Source: Albugo candida
Lineage: Eukaryota; Oomycota; Peronosporomycetes; Albuginales; Albuginaceae
Length of the DNA: 64,000 nucleotides
Direction: 5' to 3'
Assembly (NCBI GenBank): GCA_905220665.1
Contig: CAJNAR010000155.1
Span: 124,001-188,000, forward strand
Every line of letters begins with the position of its first letter. The stretch's first letter is position 1. Shown here piece after piece: positions 20,076 to 28,911 of the stretch. The position numbers were made by a program, and so were the translations under genes. Under the pieces are notes generated by a model that was not told where the DNA came from, searched no databases, and saw only the letters and a program-made list of their open reading frames with translations.

Positions 20076-21131
20076 TCACACTTCAGCATGATCAATTTCT
20101 ATATCTTCGGGGCAAGCCACAGTCATAGCCTCGTCGCTCGTTCTCCGCTTGAGATTTACAAACGACTCCTTCTTATAAAGCTTTGGTAATGTTGTATGTT
20201 TCTTTAGTGTCGTGGTTGCTTGTGATGAAGCCGAATGTATGTAGTCGGCCGCTTTGGAAGCGCATAATGTCGCCTTTTGCCTCATATCTTTAATCGATGA
20301 AATGGGTAAATCTCGTGATAGAAAAGGAACATTGCGTGGTTTCCAATTTCTAGATTGCGATTGAACTCGGAATCTGCTGAGATCCGCAACCGATGTTCTG
20401 AGAGTATCGTGCATGCTTTTGACACTAAATCGACTAGGAAGAGATGAAGCTTTGCTCCATCGATTTGATTCCCCATTGTAATCTTCATCATCGCTTGAAA
20501 AATCACCTTCTAGATTCGCACCAACAGAAGACGCATCGCTCTTTGTGTGACTGTTTGTTCTGCTGTTACAGCCGTTTTCCTGCTCCGTGATATCGCATTC
20601 TTCCATGTTATTAGACGAGCTCTCTGGAAAGTAAGTGGTAGATAATGAACTTGATGTATCGACCGTGCTGTCTTCACAATTAGACGCTGAGATCGTATCA
20701 CTGCGTACCATGTAATCGGTACATGTAGCGTTGTTGTACCCTTTGCTAACAAGATCAATTTCAGTTAAGGAATGAACGCAAGGATTGATCGTTTCTGTAT
20801 CACTTCGTTTAGCTATTGGCGATGTAATTTGCGGTGACAACGTGTTGAAACATGCGCTTTCCATCTTTATTCGATTTGAATGAATGGGGGATTCGGACAT
20901 AAAAGGCGTTGATTCTGATGACGCACAGCTACACGGAGATATGAGGTTCCATTGCACGTTCATGTCTTCAGCCAACACTGTATTGGCACAAATTTCAACA
21001 TCGATTCTATGTTGTGTTTCTATTTCTACATACTCCACGTTATCTGACTCATAATGTGCTGTGCAATTCTCGAGATTACACACATTATTGATACACGTTT
21101 TCTTTAGCCTCTCATCGCTCCATTGTATCAT
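20076..21131 (-). CDS. Hypothetical Ser-rich protein
   Basis: A 351-residue open frame from ATG 21131 (the frame extends three codons further to a TTG). Composition is rich in Ser, Thr, Asn and acidic residues over residues 1-220, with an acidic patch (GDFSSDDEDYNGES). The C-terminal third is basic and Ser-rich (RRTSDEAMT, LKKHTTLPKLYKKESF) with a repeated pattern of short Ser-Arg blocks. No domain, signal peptide or membrane segment recognised. The length makes a chance ORF unlikely; an upstream exon is possible. Confidence 0.65.
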   Translation of the reverse strand: MIQWSDERLKKTCINNVCNLENCTAHYESDNVEYVEIETQHRIDVEICANTVLAEDMNVQWNLISPCSCASSESTPFMSESPIHSNRIKMESACFNTLSPQITSPIAKRSDTETINPCVHSLTEIDLVSKGYNNATCTDYMVRSDTISASNCEDSTVDTSSSLSTTYFPESSSNNMEECDITEQENGCNSRTNSHTKSDASSVGANLEGDFSSDDEDYNGESNRWSKASSLPSRFSVKSMHDTLRTSVADLSRFRVQSQSRNWKPRNVPFLSRDLPISSIKDMRQKATLCASKAADYIHSASSQATTTLKKHTTLPKLYKKESFVNLKRRTSDEAMTVACPEDIEIDHAEV

Positions 21132-21396
21132 CTCATGCAAGTCGCCTTTCTTAATCAGTCACGACTTGGAATCCGGTACTGCGAAAAGTGCACACGAATT
21201 GCTATGATTCAAGTTTGTTGCGAGCAAATTTCTGACGTCTTCTCTACCGCGCAAGAAATTGGCATGAGAACCGGTTTAATGCCCAACCCTTCCAGTTACG
21301 TTGACAGCGCTGACTGCTTGCCCCTTCCCCACACTCTATCTCAACCTCCCTGACACGAGCTATTCCGATTATGAAGTGACATACATTATTAACTGA

Positions 21397-22209
21397 TTAC
21401 AGGATGAAAAAAGGCTCTAGTTGATTGTTAGAATCGTGACTCGTCTCGGACGATATCGATGACAATTCAAGGTCAAGAAAACAAGACAGGCTCTCATGGC
21501 TCTGATCCTCTCCTTCATCACTCTCATCTTCTTGTGTTAGGTCCGTACTCGCCGTGGATTTTGTGGTACACGCAGGAATAGGATTGCTTCCTTGCGCTGC
21601 AAATGAACGTGAATAGTGGTAAGGGGTACGTGGCAGTGACTGCTCCTTGCGCAATTGATGAGCGTCCAAAATTCTTTGCTTGAATTGATGCAATTCAAAT
21701 CCACAAAGCAATTTTTCGTGCAATTCATTGCGTCGTTGTCGATCTGAGCCCATTCGAAGCCGCTGTAACTCTTTCTGTCGTTCATAAGACTTGAGCGCGT
21801 TCTCATTCTCCAAGCGCTTTCGACGCTGATATTGCTCTTCAGCTTGTTTTGCAAATAATACTGACGCATCGTATCGAAGATACCGAGACTGGACGTGGCT
21901 GTAAGAAGTGTTGTCTGATTGAGAAGCTCTCATGGTCGCATCGAGTCCCGTCGAAGCCGCGCGTGTACGGGAAGGCAGCACTGTCATGTGGGAAATTGAA
22001 TTTGAACGTTTTGGAAGCCGTGGAGTCGTATCCGATGCACTGGATCGAGCTCTCGATCGACTGAGACTCATCGAACGAGGTTGTGCCAGTTGCTCAAGCC
22101 GAGGCGTGAGTAAGTTTTTACCACGAGACATTCTCCTCTTCTCATCGACAGAGTGAGATGGACTGAAATTGATTTTGGTTGTCAAATCTTGCTCAAAAGT
22201 GCACTCCAT
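21397..22209 (-). CDS. CTFxP-family related protein (single N-terminal motif)
   Basis: A 270-residue single-exon gene starting MECTFEQDLTTKIN. It carries TPRLEQLAQPRSMSL near residue 35, which resembles TNRLEMLAQPRTKFF in the CTFxP-repeat gene at 45613-47767, so the two are probably distantly related. Residues about 40-90 are Ser/Arg-rich; residues 115-185 form a charged helix, likely a coiled coil (AEEQYQRRKRLENENALKSY); the C terminus is acidic and Ser-rich. Similar CTFxP motif proteins are scattered in protists; a cytoskeletal or flagellar role is only a guess. Confidence 0.7.
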   Translation of the reverse strand: MECTFEQDLTTKINFSPSHSVDEKRRMSRGKNLLTPRLEQLAQPRSMSLSRSRARSSASDTTPRLPKRSNSISHMTVLPSRTRAASTGLDATMRASQSDNTSYSHVQSRYLRYDASVLFAKQAEEQYQRRKRLENENALKSYERQKELQRLRMGSDRQRRNELHEKLLCGFELHQFKQRILDAHQLRKEQSLPRTPYHYSRSFAAQGSNPIPACTTKSTASTDLTQEDESDEGEDQSHESLSCFLDLELSSISSETSHDSNNQLEPFFIL

Positions 22210-22548
22210 TGTCGGTCATTTGACTGTTAGCAATTCAATGTTGAAAAATAAGAGCAGAGGGAGACTTCAAAAGGTATTTATTACGTTTATGCACATGCAG
22301 TAGCCTTGCGTTTGATAAAAGCAAATCATATGATATTCACAAAATATGGAAGCGCATCTGAGAATTGTGTACCAGAACACATATACACCCAGTCATCGTA
22401 AGTTAACAACACACGCAAGTAAAGTTCCGTAGAAACTGCGATATGTTTATAGCAATTATAGCATGAAGTACAGATCCGCATCATGAATCCGCATAACCTT
22501 TCATATCCTATCCGTCTGTACCTTTCTATCATACACTGAATCACTCAA
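22210..22548. promoter_or_regulatory. Shared 5' region of two divergent genes, 339 nt
   Basis: Lies between the starts of the CTFxP-related gene (minus) and pirin (plus), so it must contain both promoters. No strong core-promoter consensus was recognised. Confidence 0.45.
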
Positions 22549-23433
22549 ATGAAAATGACCGAAGAAATGAGGAAAATCAAACTTCGGTTCCACGCGCACG
22601 AACAATCAGAAGGAGTCGGTGCTCGCGTCCGTCGATCGATCGGGTCTCCCCATATCTCTTATCTCGACCCCTTCCTTCTATTGGACGATGGAACAGGATC
22701 CCTTCCGGGCGGGTTTCCCGATCATCCTCATCGCGGTTTCGAAACAGTTTCCTATATCCTCCCAAACTCTGAGGGAGGTTTTCAGCATGAGGATTTCCTT
22801 GGCAACAAAGGCGATTTGCGTCCTGGAGATCTCCAATGGATGACAGCTGGGAGAGGAATCGTACACTCCGAGATGCCAGCCTCGCTTACGCCTGCACGTG
22901 TCATACAATTGTGGATCAATCTTCCTCGCGCAAAGAAAATGAGGGAGCCTCACTATCAAGAAGTAAAGAGGGAAAATGTCCCTCAAGTATACACTTGCGA
23001 CAAAAAAGTGAAAGCGCTTCTGTTCGCAGGAAGCTTTTTGGGAGAGGAAGGACCGATAAAGACAGAAGTCCCTGTGTCCTTTATCCATTTCATTATGGAA
23101 AAGCACGCAAAATTGACACATTTTATCTCAAATGGACATAATGCATTTTTTTACGTTATTTCCGGCGATGGAATATATAATGGAGAACGTATCGCAGCGT
23201 ACGATACAATCGTATTGGAGTCCATTGGAAGCGCATGTATCGTTGAAACAAGAGAAAACAGCTTGGAACTCGTCATATTAACCGGTGAACCGCTTCATGA
23301 GCCTGTGGCTCGATACGGTCCCTTTGTCATGTCGACGGAAGAAGAGATCCAGCAGGCAATCAAAGACTTTCGCAATGGAGAAAATGGCTTTGAGAACGCG
23401 AAATCGTGGAAATCTAATATTGGCAATCGATAG
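22549..23433 (+). CDS. PIR: Pirin family protein
   Basis: A 294-residue single-exon gene with two cupin domains. Human pirin is an iron-binding nuclear co-regulator; bacterial and plant pirins include quercetinases, so the function here is open. Family signatures are clear: GSPHISYLDPFLLLDD, GFPDHPHRGFETVSYIL, DLQWMTAGRGIVHSE and LWINLP in the N-terminal cupin. The metal-binding His residues (HPHRG, and the His of IVHSE) and a following acidic residue are present. The C-terminal cupin ends with GEPLHEPVARYGPFVMS, the usual pirin ending motif. ATG 22549 is the first; a second Met lies two codons on. Confidence 0.96.
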   Translation: MKMTEEMRKIKLRFHAHEQSEGVGARVRRSIGSPHISYLDPFLLLDDGTGSLPGGFPDHPHRGFETVSYILPNSEGGFQHEDFLGNKGDLRPGDLQWMTAGRGIVHSEMPASLTPARVIQLWINLPRAKKMREPHYQEVKRENVPQVYTCDKKVKALLFAGSFLGEEGPIKTEVPVSFIHFIMEKHAKLTHFISNGHNAFFYVISGDGIYNGERIAAYDTIVLESIGSACIVETRENSLELVILTGEPLHEPVARYGPFVMSTEEEIQQAIKDFRNGENGFENAKSWKSNIGNR

Positions 23434-23522
23434 CGCTTCGTAGTGTTTCGACTGTATCATTCGTTACATAGGAACTTATATATAGAGAAATATGATTCTC
23501 CATCCAGCAACGCGTTCTCAGG

Positions 23523-25619
23523 ATGCAAAGCGCGAAATCGCTTCCATCTCTCTTATCTGTCGCCTGTACTGACCGATACGTCACGTCTGAGCCTGCTCGG
23601 GTACAAGAGCCTTCTTCGCGATGCAGTGGAGACTTTTGTACGACTCGACTCGGATCGCTACCGGAAATTTTCTCATTGTTTTCTATCGAATTTGAAAATG
23701 TCGACGTGGAACAGGATGGACATCGATATCCCATCTGCAATCGCGATGTATTACTAGCGCGATGTGCCGACACAAAAAGTCTCAAGTCTTTTGACACGAA
23801 AAAGCGATTACAAATGGCCGATGAACGCTTACGCACATCTTTTGGCCAGAAGAAGCCGTGTGAATACTACAAGCAAGTCTTTGTATGCGTCCATTGCCAT
23901 CGTATCTACTCGGCACTCGGTGAGTTTCGACTGAATGGCTTTTGTACGAATGCAAGCAGAGTACGCAGAGGACACAAAAAGAGAATGCCGACACAAATGA
24001 CTGTCTTATCGTCGCTCACAGAATCAGAGCCAACGTCTCTTTCCAATGGAGACTTGACATCGAAGGAAGCCGATGCCAAAGATGTGATTCAGAAGACAGG
24101 AGGATGGATGCAGAAGCCTTTACCGGTCGATAGGACGCGTGTCGACGAAAAGAGAAAAGACCGAGAAGAAGACTGCAACGAGGAGCTTTCAAGTCTTGTC
24201 ACCACGATCCACGAGCTTCAGGAGCAATTACACGCAGCCATCGATCCACAGGACGCCGTAAAGGCTTTAGAGACGAGCCAACAGCGTGTTGCCAACGATT
24301 TTGAAAAGGAGAGACAACTATTACGTCAGAAATTGAAATCTCACATGAAAGCTTCCGAAAATGCACAAACGGAATTAGAAAGCGCGAAAAAGACGATCCA
24401 ATTGCTTACAGCGGAGAATTCGCACACAAAACAACTGCTCGATGAAACAGAAGCCAACGTGTACAATTTGGAACGCAGTGCTATTGAATCGAAAGCACAG
24501 CATTCCGCGCTTCAGCAGGAGCTTATGGATGCACTTGAGCAGATAGAAAGTACGCGAATCGCTAGCAAACGCGACGTGGAAGCCACTCAGAAACAGAGCA
24601 GACACACGATCGAATACCTTCAGGCTCAAATGACGCTCGAAATCGAATGCAAACAAGAGCTTGGCGCACGAGTTGCAGCGCTCACAGTAGCGCTCGAAGA
24701 TCAGAAAATCGCGAAACGTGTGGCGGTGAATGCGCAAAAGGACGCTGCTTCGCAGCAACTCGAGCGTTTACAAGCGAGTTTCCAGCACGAACGCGAGCAC
24801 TCGACCTCTCAACTCACTTGTCTCCAGTCGAAAAACGACGCTCTTTGCGCTCGTATCACGCAATTGACAGAGGAGCTTTGTATTGTGAAGCAAAAAGAGC
24901 TTCAAGGATCTCAATGGATCGAGGAATCGCGTACGGAGAATGGGAAATTACACGCACACGTACATGAGCTCTTGTCGCTGGTGGAATCGCTCGAACAAGA
25001 GAATGTCTCGTTATCGACCGAATACAAACGCCTGCAAAATGACACACAATTCCGTCGATTTGAGAATGAAAGACAGTATCTCCAGCAGCAATACGACCAC
25101 CAAACATCGCGTAAAGAGGAAGCAGAAGCCTCTGTTTTGGAAATCCAAACGCAGCTCACACTCCAAAAAGAAAAATACGTAAAGCTACAAACCGCTTTTG
25201 AATGTGCGATTTTGGACGGGAAAAAGGTCGAAGAAGCTTTAGAGAAGCGATTTCAGCACATTGCCGCCGGTCTCAAGTCGGAGAATCGTATCTTGCAACA
25301 GGATATCCATTCAATGGAGAAGACTATCGACACACTGACAAAAGAATCTTCCGAGCGACTTGACGCTGTCGAAGGACTCGAATCTCAGCTTCACACATTA
25401 CAATTCGCACTTCACAACGCCCGTAAAGCGCTTCAGTGTGAAAAAGCACATTTTTGCGCGTCGAAAGAGCGTCTCCAAACATCTCTCAACGCGATGAAAG
25501 CTTCCATTGACGCGGTACAAAAGAAGGAACAGACAAACGCCCAGCGTCTTCACGACACATTTGCAATGGAAAAGGAGGAGTGGATGCAGCACATCCACCA
25601 AACTCTCAGCAAAGTATGA
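23523..25619 (+). CDS. Long coiled-coil protein with an N-terminal Cys motif
   Basis: A 698-residue open frame from ATG 23523. Residues about 110-135 contain CEYYKQVFVCVHCHRIYSAL, a possible small zinc site (CxxC). From about residue 215 to the end the protein is an almost unbroken heptad-type coiled coil rich in Glu, Gln, Lys and Leu. No motor or other catalytic domain is seen; a scaffold or centrosomal role is possible but unproven. The frame stops at TGA 25617-25619. An alternative end is visible: a 50-nt GT-AG intron (25614-25663) would replace the last codon and stop with a short extra exon ending near 25711, overlapping the convergent gene in antisense. Confidence 0.8.
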   Translation: MQSAKSLPSLLSVACTDRYVTSEPARVQEPSSRCSGDFCTTRLGSLPEIFSLFSIEFENVDVEQDGHRYPICNRDVLLARCADTKSLKSFDTKKRLQMADERLRTSFGQKKPCEYYKQVFVCVHCHRIYSALGEFRLNGFCTNASRVRRGHKKRMPTQMTVLSSLTESEPTSLSNGDLTSKEADAKDVIQKTGGWMQKPLPVDRTRVDEKRKDREEDCNEELSSLVTTIHELQEQLHAAIDPQDAVKALETSQQRVANDFEKERQLLRQKLKSHMKASENAQTELESAKKTIQLLTAENSHTKQLLDETEANVYNLERSAIESKAQHSALQQELMDALEQIESTRIASKRDVEATQKQSRHTIEYLQAQMTLEIECKQELGARVAALTVALEDQKIAKRVAVNAQKDAASQQLERLQASFQHEREHSTSQLTCLQSKNDALCARITQLTEELCIVKQKELQGSQWIEESRTENGKLHAHVHELLSLVESLEQENVSLSTEYKRLQNDTQFRRFENERQYLQQQYDHQTSRKEEAEASVLEIQTQLTLQKEKYVKLQTAFECAILDGKKVEEALEKRFQHIAAGLKSENRILQQDIHSMEKTIDTLTKESSERLDAVEGLESQLHTLQFALHNARKALQCEKAHFCASKERLQTSLNAMKASIDAVQKKEQTNAQRLHDTFAMEKEEWMQHIHQTLSKV

Positions 25620-25652
25620 GTCTTTACAAACGAAAGAATTGAAATTCTCTCC

Positions 25653-27359
25653 TTACGCGCTAGATCGAATACGTGGAGCTTCCACAGGAGCGTCCAATAT
25701 GCTCATAACGAAATCAATGCACGCCCAAAACAAAGAACTCGAAGTCGTATCCGTAACGAGATCCAACACAACAGTAAAGACATCAGCAGCCAGCAATTTA
25801 TCGCGATAAAAAGCGTCTCGACCGCCGAGAAGCAACAGCACATTGATGGCTTTCTCTTTGATCATTTCCAAGTCGAAGCGAAGAATATCGAGAAGCTGAT
25901 CGATTCCAGCGTACAAGACAATCAAATCGTATGCGATAGCAGCCGCATGCGTCTCCAAGAGCTCCAACGCTTTGAGCTTTTCTCCGGTGCTTCCAACACG
26001 AAGCATTTGCAATAATTGAAGCGAAGACGTTCCGTCCGGAAGAGCTGCGTCCACAACGCCAATGTTTTTCGTATCCTTCCCGATGAGATCCATGCGACCC
26101 GGACGGAAGGATGCCATCAGGTACAAGATGTCGTACACCTGACGACGCCGGTGCGGATCGCGTTCGAGACGAAGAGATTCCAACAACGCTGCTACTCCGA
26201 AATTCTCGAGAATTGTGTCTCTGACAAACATTGCGATTTCACACATTTCCATCAGTGAGCAGACAAGTGCTAAAGCCTGTGCTCGTTGTGGACCGCTCGG
26301 ACCACGCACACTGAGTTCCAATGCCACCGAAACGAGCTGATGGAGCACTGATATCTGATCTTCGATCCAGTAATCTCGTTCACATACAATTTGTCGGAGA
26401 ATACGTAACGCGAGAATGGATTCTTCCGGTGAATTGGAAAGCGCTATTGTGATCATAACGGAGACGCCATTTTCAGTGATGAATTCGAAATGAAGTGAGT
26501 CGATTTGTGCTTTGATTTGGTGTAAAAGCGATACGCGATGGCAAGTCGATCGCTCGAGTTGTGCTAAAGACTGAGAGATCCATCGGAGTTGTCTTCGGGC
26601 CTTTTGTGGCGAGTACGAGGAAGCCGAAAGGCTTGAATTCGATGGGGAATCACTTTTACGCGGTTGACTCGAAGCGTGCAGAGGTCGTATGTCTCTGCTG
26701 CTGCTTTCGCTGAAGGAGTCGATATGTCGATTTCGATCGAGTTCTTTGTCGCAATATCCGCAGAAACGACTCAATGGAACATTCACAAAGGAGCAATGGA
26801 CACATTCCTCGCTGTGTGATTCGATCGCATTCCATCGACTGAATTGCTGGAAGAGTTTTTTTAATTTGTAGAGAATTGCATCGACTTCCTCGACGCGAAT
26901 TCGTTTGGGTTTCAGGATATTTGCCAAGTAATGAATACCGTTGTTTTTCAAGCTGTATCGCTTCAGCACGCCGCAGGCTGTCTCCAATGTCAGCATATAT
27001 TCTCTCACACAACACGACAGAGATCGTGGAGGCGTCTTTATCGCTTCTAAGCTTCCATTTCGATCCATTTCAGCCTCTGATCTGCGGCTCACATACTTTT
27101 CCATTCGAGTGAGAATTTGATACGCTCGCGTCAGTTGCAAGTGTATGGGCTCATACAGAATTCTGTGACTTGGAATGTGCTCCAAATAGCAGTGAGCCGA
27201 TGCCAATGCATTTCGAATGGACGTCTCACATCCCGCGAGAGGTTTCTCCGATTTCATATACGGCGGAATCGATTGCAGTGTTTTGATTGTGTCAGTAGAA
27301 GTCCTTTCGCCAGTCTCATTCCGTGCCATCGCGTCCGCTTGCTTGTTGATTTGGCACAT
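25653..27359 (-). CDS. Armadillo/HEAT-like repeat protein with a zinc ribbon
   Basis: A 568-residue single-exon gene. Residues about 50-175 are helical (NALASAHCYLEHIPSHR ... LYKLKKLFQQF). A four-Cys zinc ribbon follows at about residues 185-207: CVHCSFVNVPLSRFCGYC. Then a Ser-rich linker, and from about residue 255 to the end a series of Leu-rich helices typical of ARM/HEAT repeats (SPEESILALRILRQIV, AQALALVCSLMEM, ALLESLRLERDPHRRRQVYDIL, KLKALELLETHAAAI, KAINVLLLLGGRDAF). ARM domains bind peptides or other proteins; the partner is unknown. It is convergent with the coiled-coil gene (33 nt between stops). Confidence 0.85.
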   Translation of the reverse strand: MCQINKQADAMARNETGERTSTDTIKTLQSIPPYMKSEKPLAGCETSIRNALASAHCYLEHIPSHRILYEPIHLQLTRAYQILTRMEKYVSRRSEAEMDRNGSLEAIKTPPRSLSCCVREYMLTLETACGVLKRYSLKNNGIHYLANILKPKRIRVEEVDAILYKLKKLFQQFSRWNAIESHSEECVHCSFVNVPLSRFCGYCDKELDRNRHIDSFSESSSRDIRPLHASSQPRKSDSPSNSSLSASSYSPQKARRQLRWISQSLAQLERSTCHRVSLLHQIKAQIDSLHFEFITENGVSVMITIALSNSPEESILALRILRQIVCERDYWIEDQISVLHQLVSVALELSVRGPSGPQRAQALALVCSLMEMCEIAMFVRDTILENFGVAALLESLRLERDPHRRRQVYDILYLMASFRPGRMDLIGKDTKNIGVVDAALPDGTSSLQLLQMLRVGSTGEKLKALELLETHAAAIAYDLIVLYAGIDQLLDILRFDLEMIKEKAINVLLLLGGRDAFYRDKLLAADVFTVVLDLVTDTTSSSLFWACIDFVMSILDAPVEAPRIRSSA

Positions 27360-27932
27360 TGGGGTCGAGGGATCGCGTACTGATACGCTATAGTACGTGT
27401 GTGCAGAAGAGGCTTTCGCTCCTCTTCTTTTCGTGTAGAGACATTTAAGGCTTTAGAATCGCATTCCGATGTAAACTCTTATAAAGTGTGGAGAGTGTTT
27501 GGAAAAAAAAGACGATTTTCACGCAGAAAGGAGCGATTTCAATGGGAATTTGGCTGAAAGGCCATTATCTGATCCGAGTACGTACTCGATAGACCGCACA
27601 CATCCATTCGAATACGCGCAAACACATCCTCAGCAGCTGGGGCGTGCGCCTGACAAACGGGTGCAACTGCTTTTGAGACCTCACATGCGACTCGAAGAGA
27701 AACGGCTCCGACTCGATGACATAATATTATCTGTCCATTACGGTATCGAAAAATACGTACGACGAGAATGGAGGCTTTCTGCGCAGGCTCGATTTGGTTC
27801 GCTTACATTTTTGTAGGTTTTGAGACTTTTTAGAGGGGCTTTGGAGACTTGAGAGTTGTTTTCGGATCGCTTTGACTCGGCAGAGGCGTTTTCTATCGAT
27901 CGAAACGATTCCTACGGATAGAAATGTATTAT
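27360..27932. other. Intergenic, 573 nt
   Basis: Upstream of the ARM-like gene and downstream of the nucleoside-kinase-like gene (both minus). An open frame 27499-27816 (plus strand, TTG start, 105 codons) has no domain and no ATG near its start; not called. No repeat seen. Confidence 0.45.
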
Positions 27933-28846
27933 TTACGCGTGCACAGAGCTGAGGTCTTCGTCAATGTCGAATTCCGATTCGTGGGTATCTGCATCGCTGT
28001 CCATCGACCAAAGATTGCTGGTGATAAGTGTCGTCTTCTCATCGCATCCTATGTCGACGTTTGTGTCGTGAATGCCAAGTCGATGGAGAATTTCAAGAAC
28101 GATAGTTTGGAGATTGGAAGTATCATTTTGTATCTTGAAATCCCAAGAGAATGCAGCATAGATATCGAGGATTTGATGCATCCACGCACGGTCTGCTTCA
28201 TGGAGACGCATACGCTCCGGTTCACGTTCAAGACGAGCGCAGATTCGTCTCCATAACAGCTCGGGATTCACGGTAATGTGAACAGTGTAGAATTGAATTC
28301 GTCGAAGATTTTGGATTTCTTGCATTTGTTCTTGGATCAGAGGCTGTAAGAGATGTCCTTTGCGTGCGTAAAAGACCGCGCTGTAGGGAGATCTATCCAC
28401 AAAAACGGTGTGATTCTTTCTTGCAGACGCCAAACAAAGTCGATTTTCGAGTCGAAGAATGCTTTGGAACCTGAGCATACAAAGTCATTGATACGTGAGG
28501 TTTTGGAAGGGAAATCGCGCGTACCAATTACAGACCCAATACGTCTCCATCAACAGCGATTGAGGGTCGAGGGAGTACGAAGGCATGTCCAGAAACGCTT
28601 CATCCAGGACCGGGTATCCTCGCGCTCGCATTTCGTTGCAAATGACCGTTTTCCCGGAGCCTAGAAATAAAAAGTACAGTCCGATACAATGTGGTAAGCA
28701 TGTGGCAGTGCGTGATCGAGTGAATAGGCACCGTGACATCCTTCCAAGCAAACGACAGTGAGTTGTGGACGTGAGCTTTCCATTATACGACTGAAATCGA
28801 CTTGCACCATTTTTGGCGGGAATTCTTTCGCGATGATTGGCGCCAT
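27933..28846 (-). CDS. P-loop nucleoside/nucleotide kinase-like protein
   Basis: Three exons on the minus strand: 28846-28732, 28660-28525, 28470-27933 (introns 71 and 54 nt), 262 residues. Intron 1 splits the Walker A motif: the joined product reads VCLEGCHGSGKTVI. A lid/substrate region follows (ARGYPVLDEAFLDMPSYSLD), then VFVDRSPYSAVFYARKG, which matches the DRS-type Asp/Arg motif of deoxynucleoside and thymidylate kinases, and ICARLEREPERMRLHEAD, a probable lid. The last ~40 residues are acidic (DSDADTHESEFDIDEDLS). It is probably a nucleoside or nucleotide kinase of the dNK/TMPK/AAA_28 type; the substrate is unknown. ATG 28846 gives the only frame that reaches the P loop. Confidence 0.82.
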
Positions 28847-28911
28847 TTTCGTATTTCAACCAATAAAAATGAATTTCTTACTCGTACTTAATAACCGCGC
28901 ATACTTAATAC

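Noticed and set aside
27499..27816. 105-codon plus-strand frame
   Set aside because: TTG start, no domain, no clear gene context.
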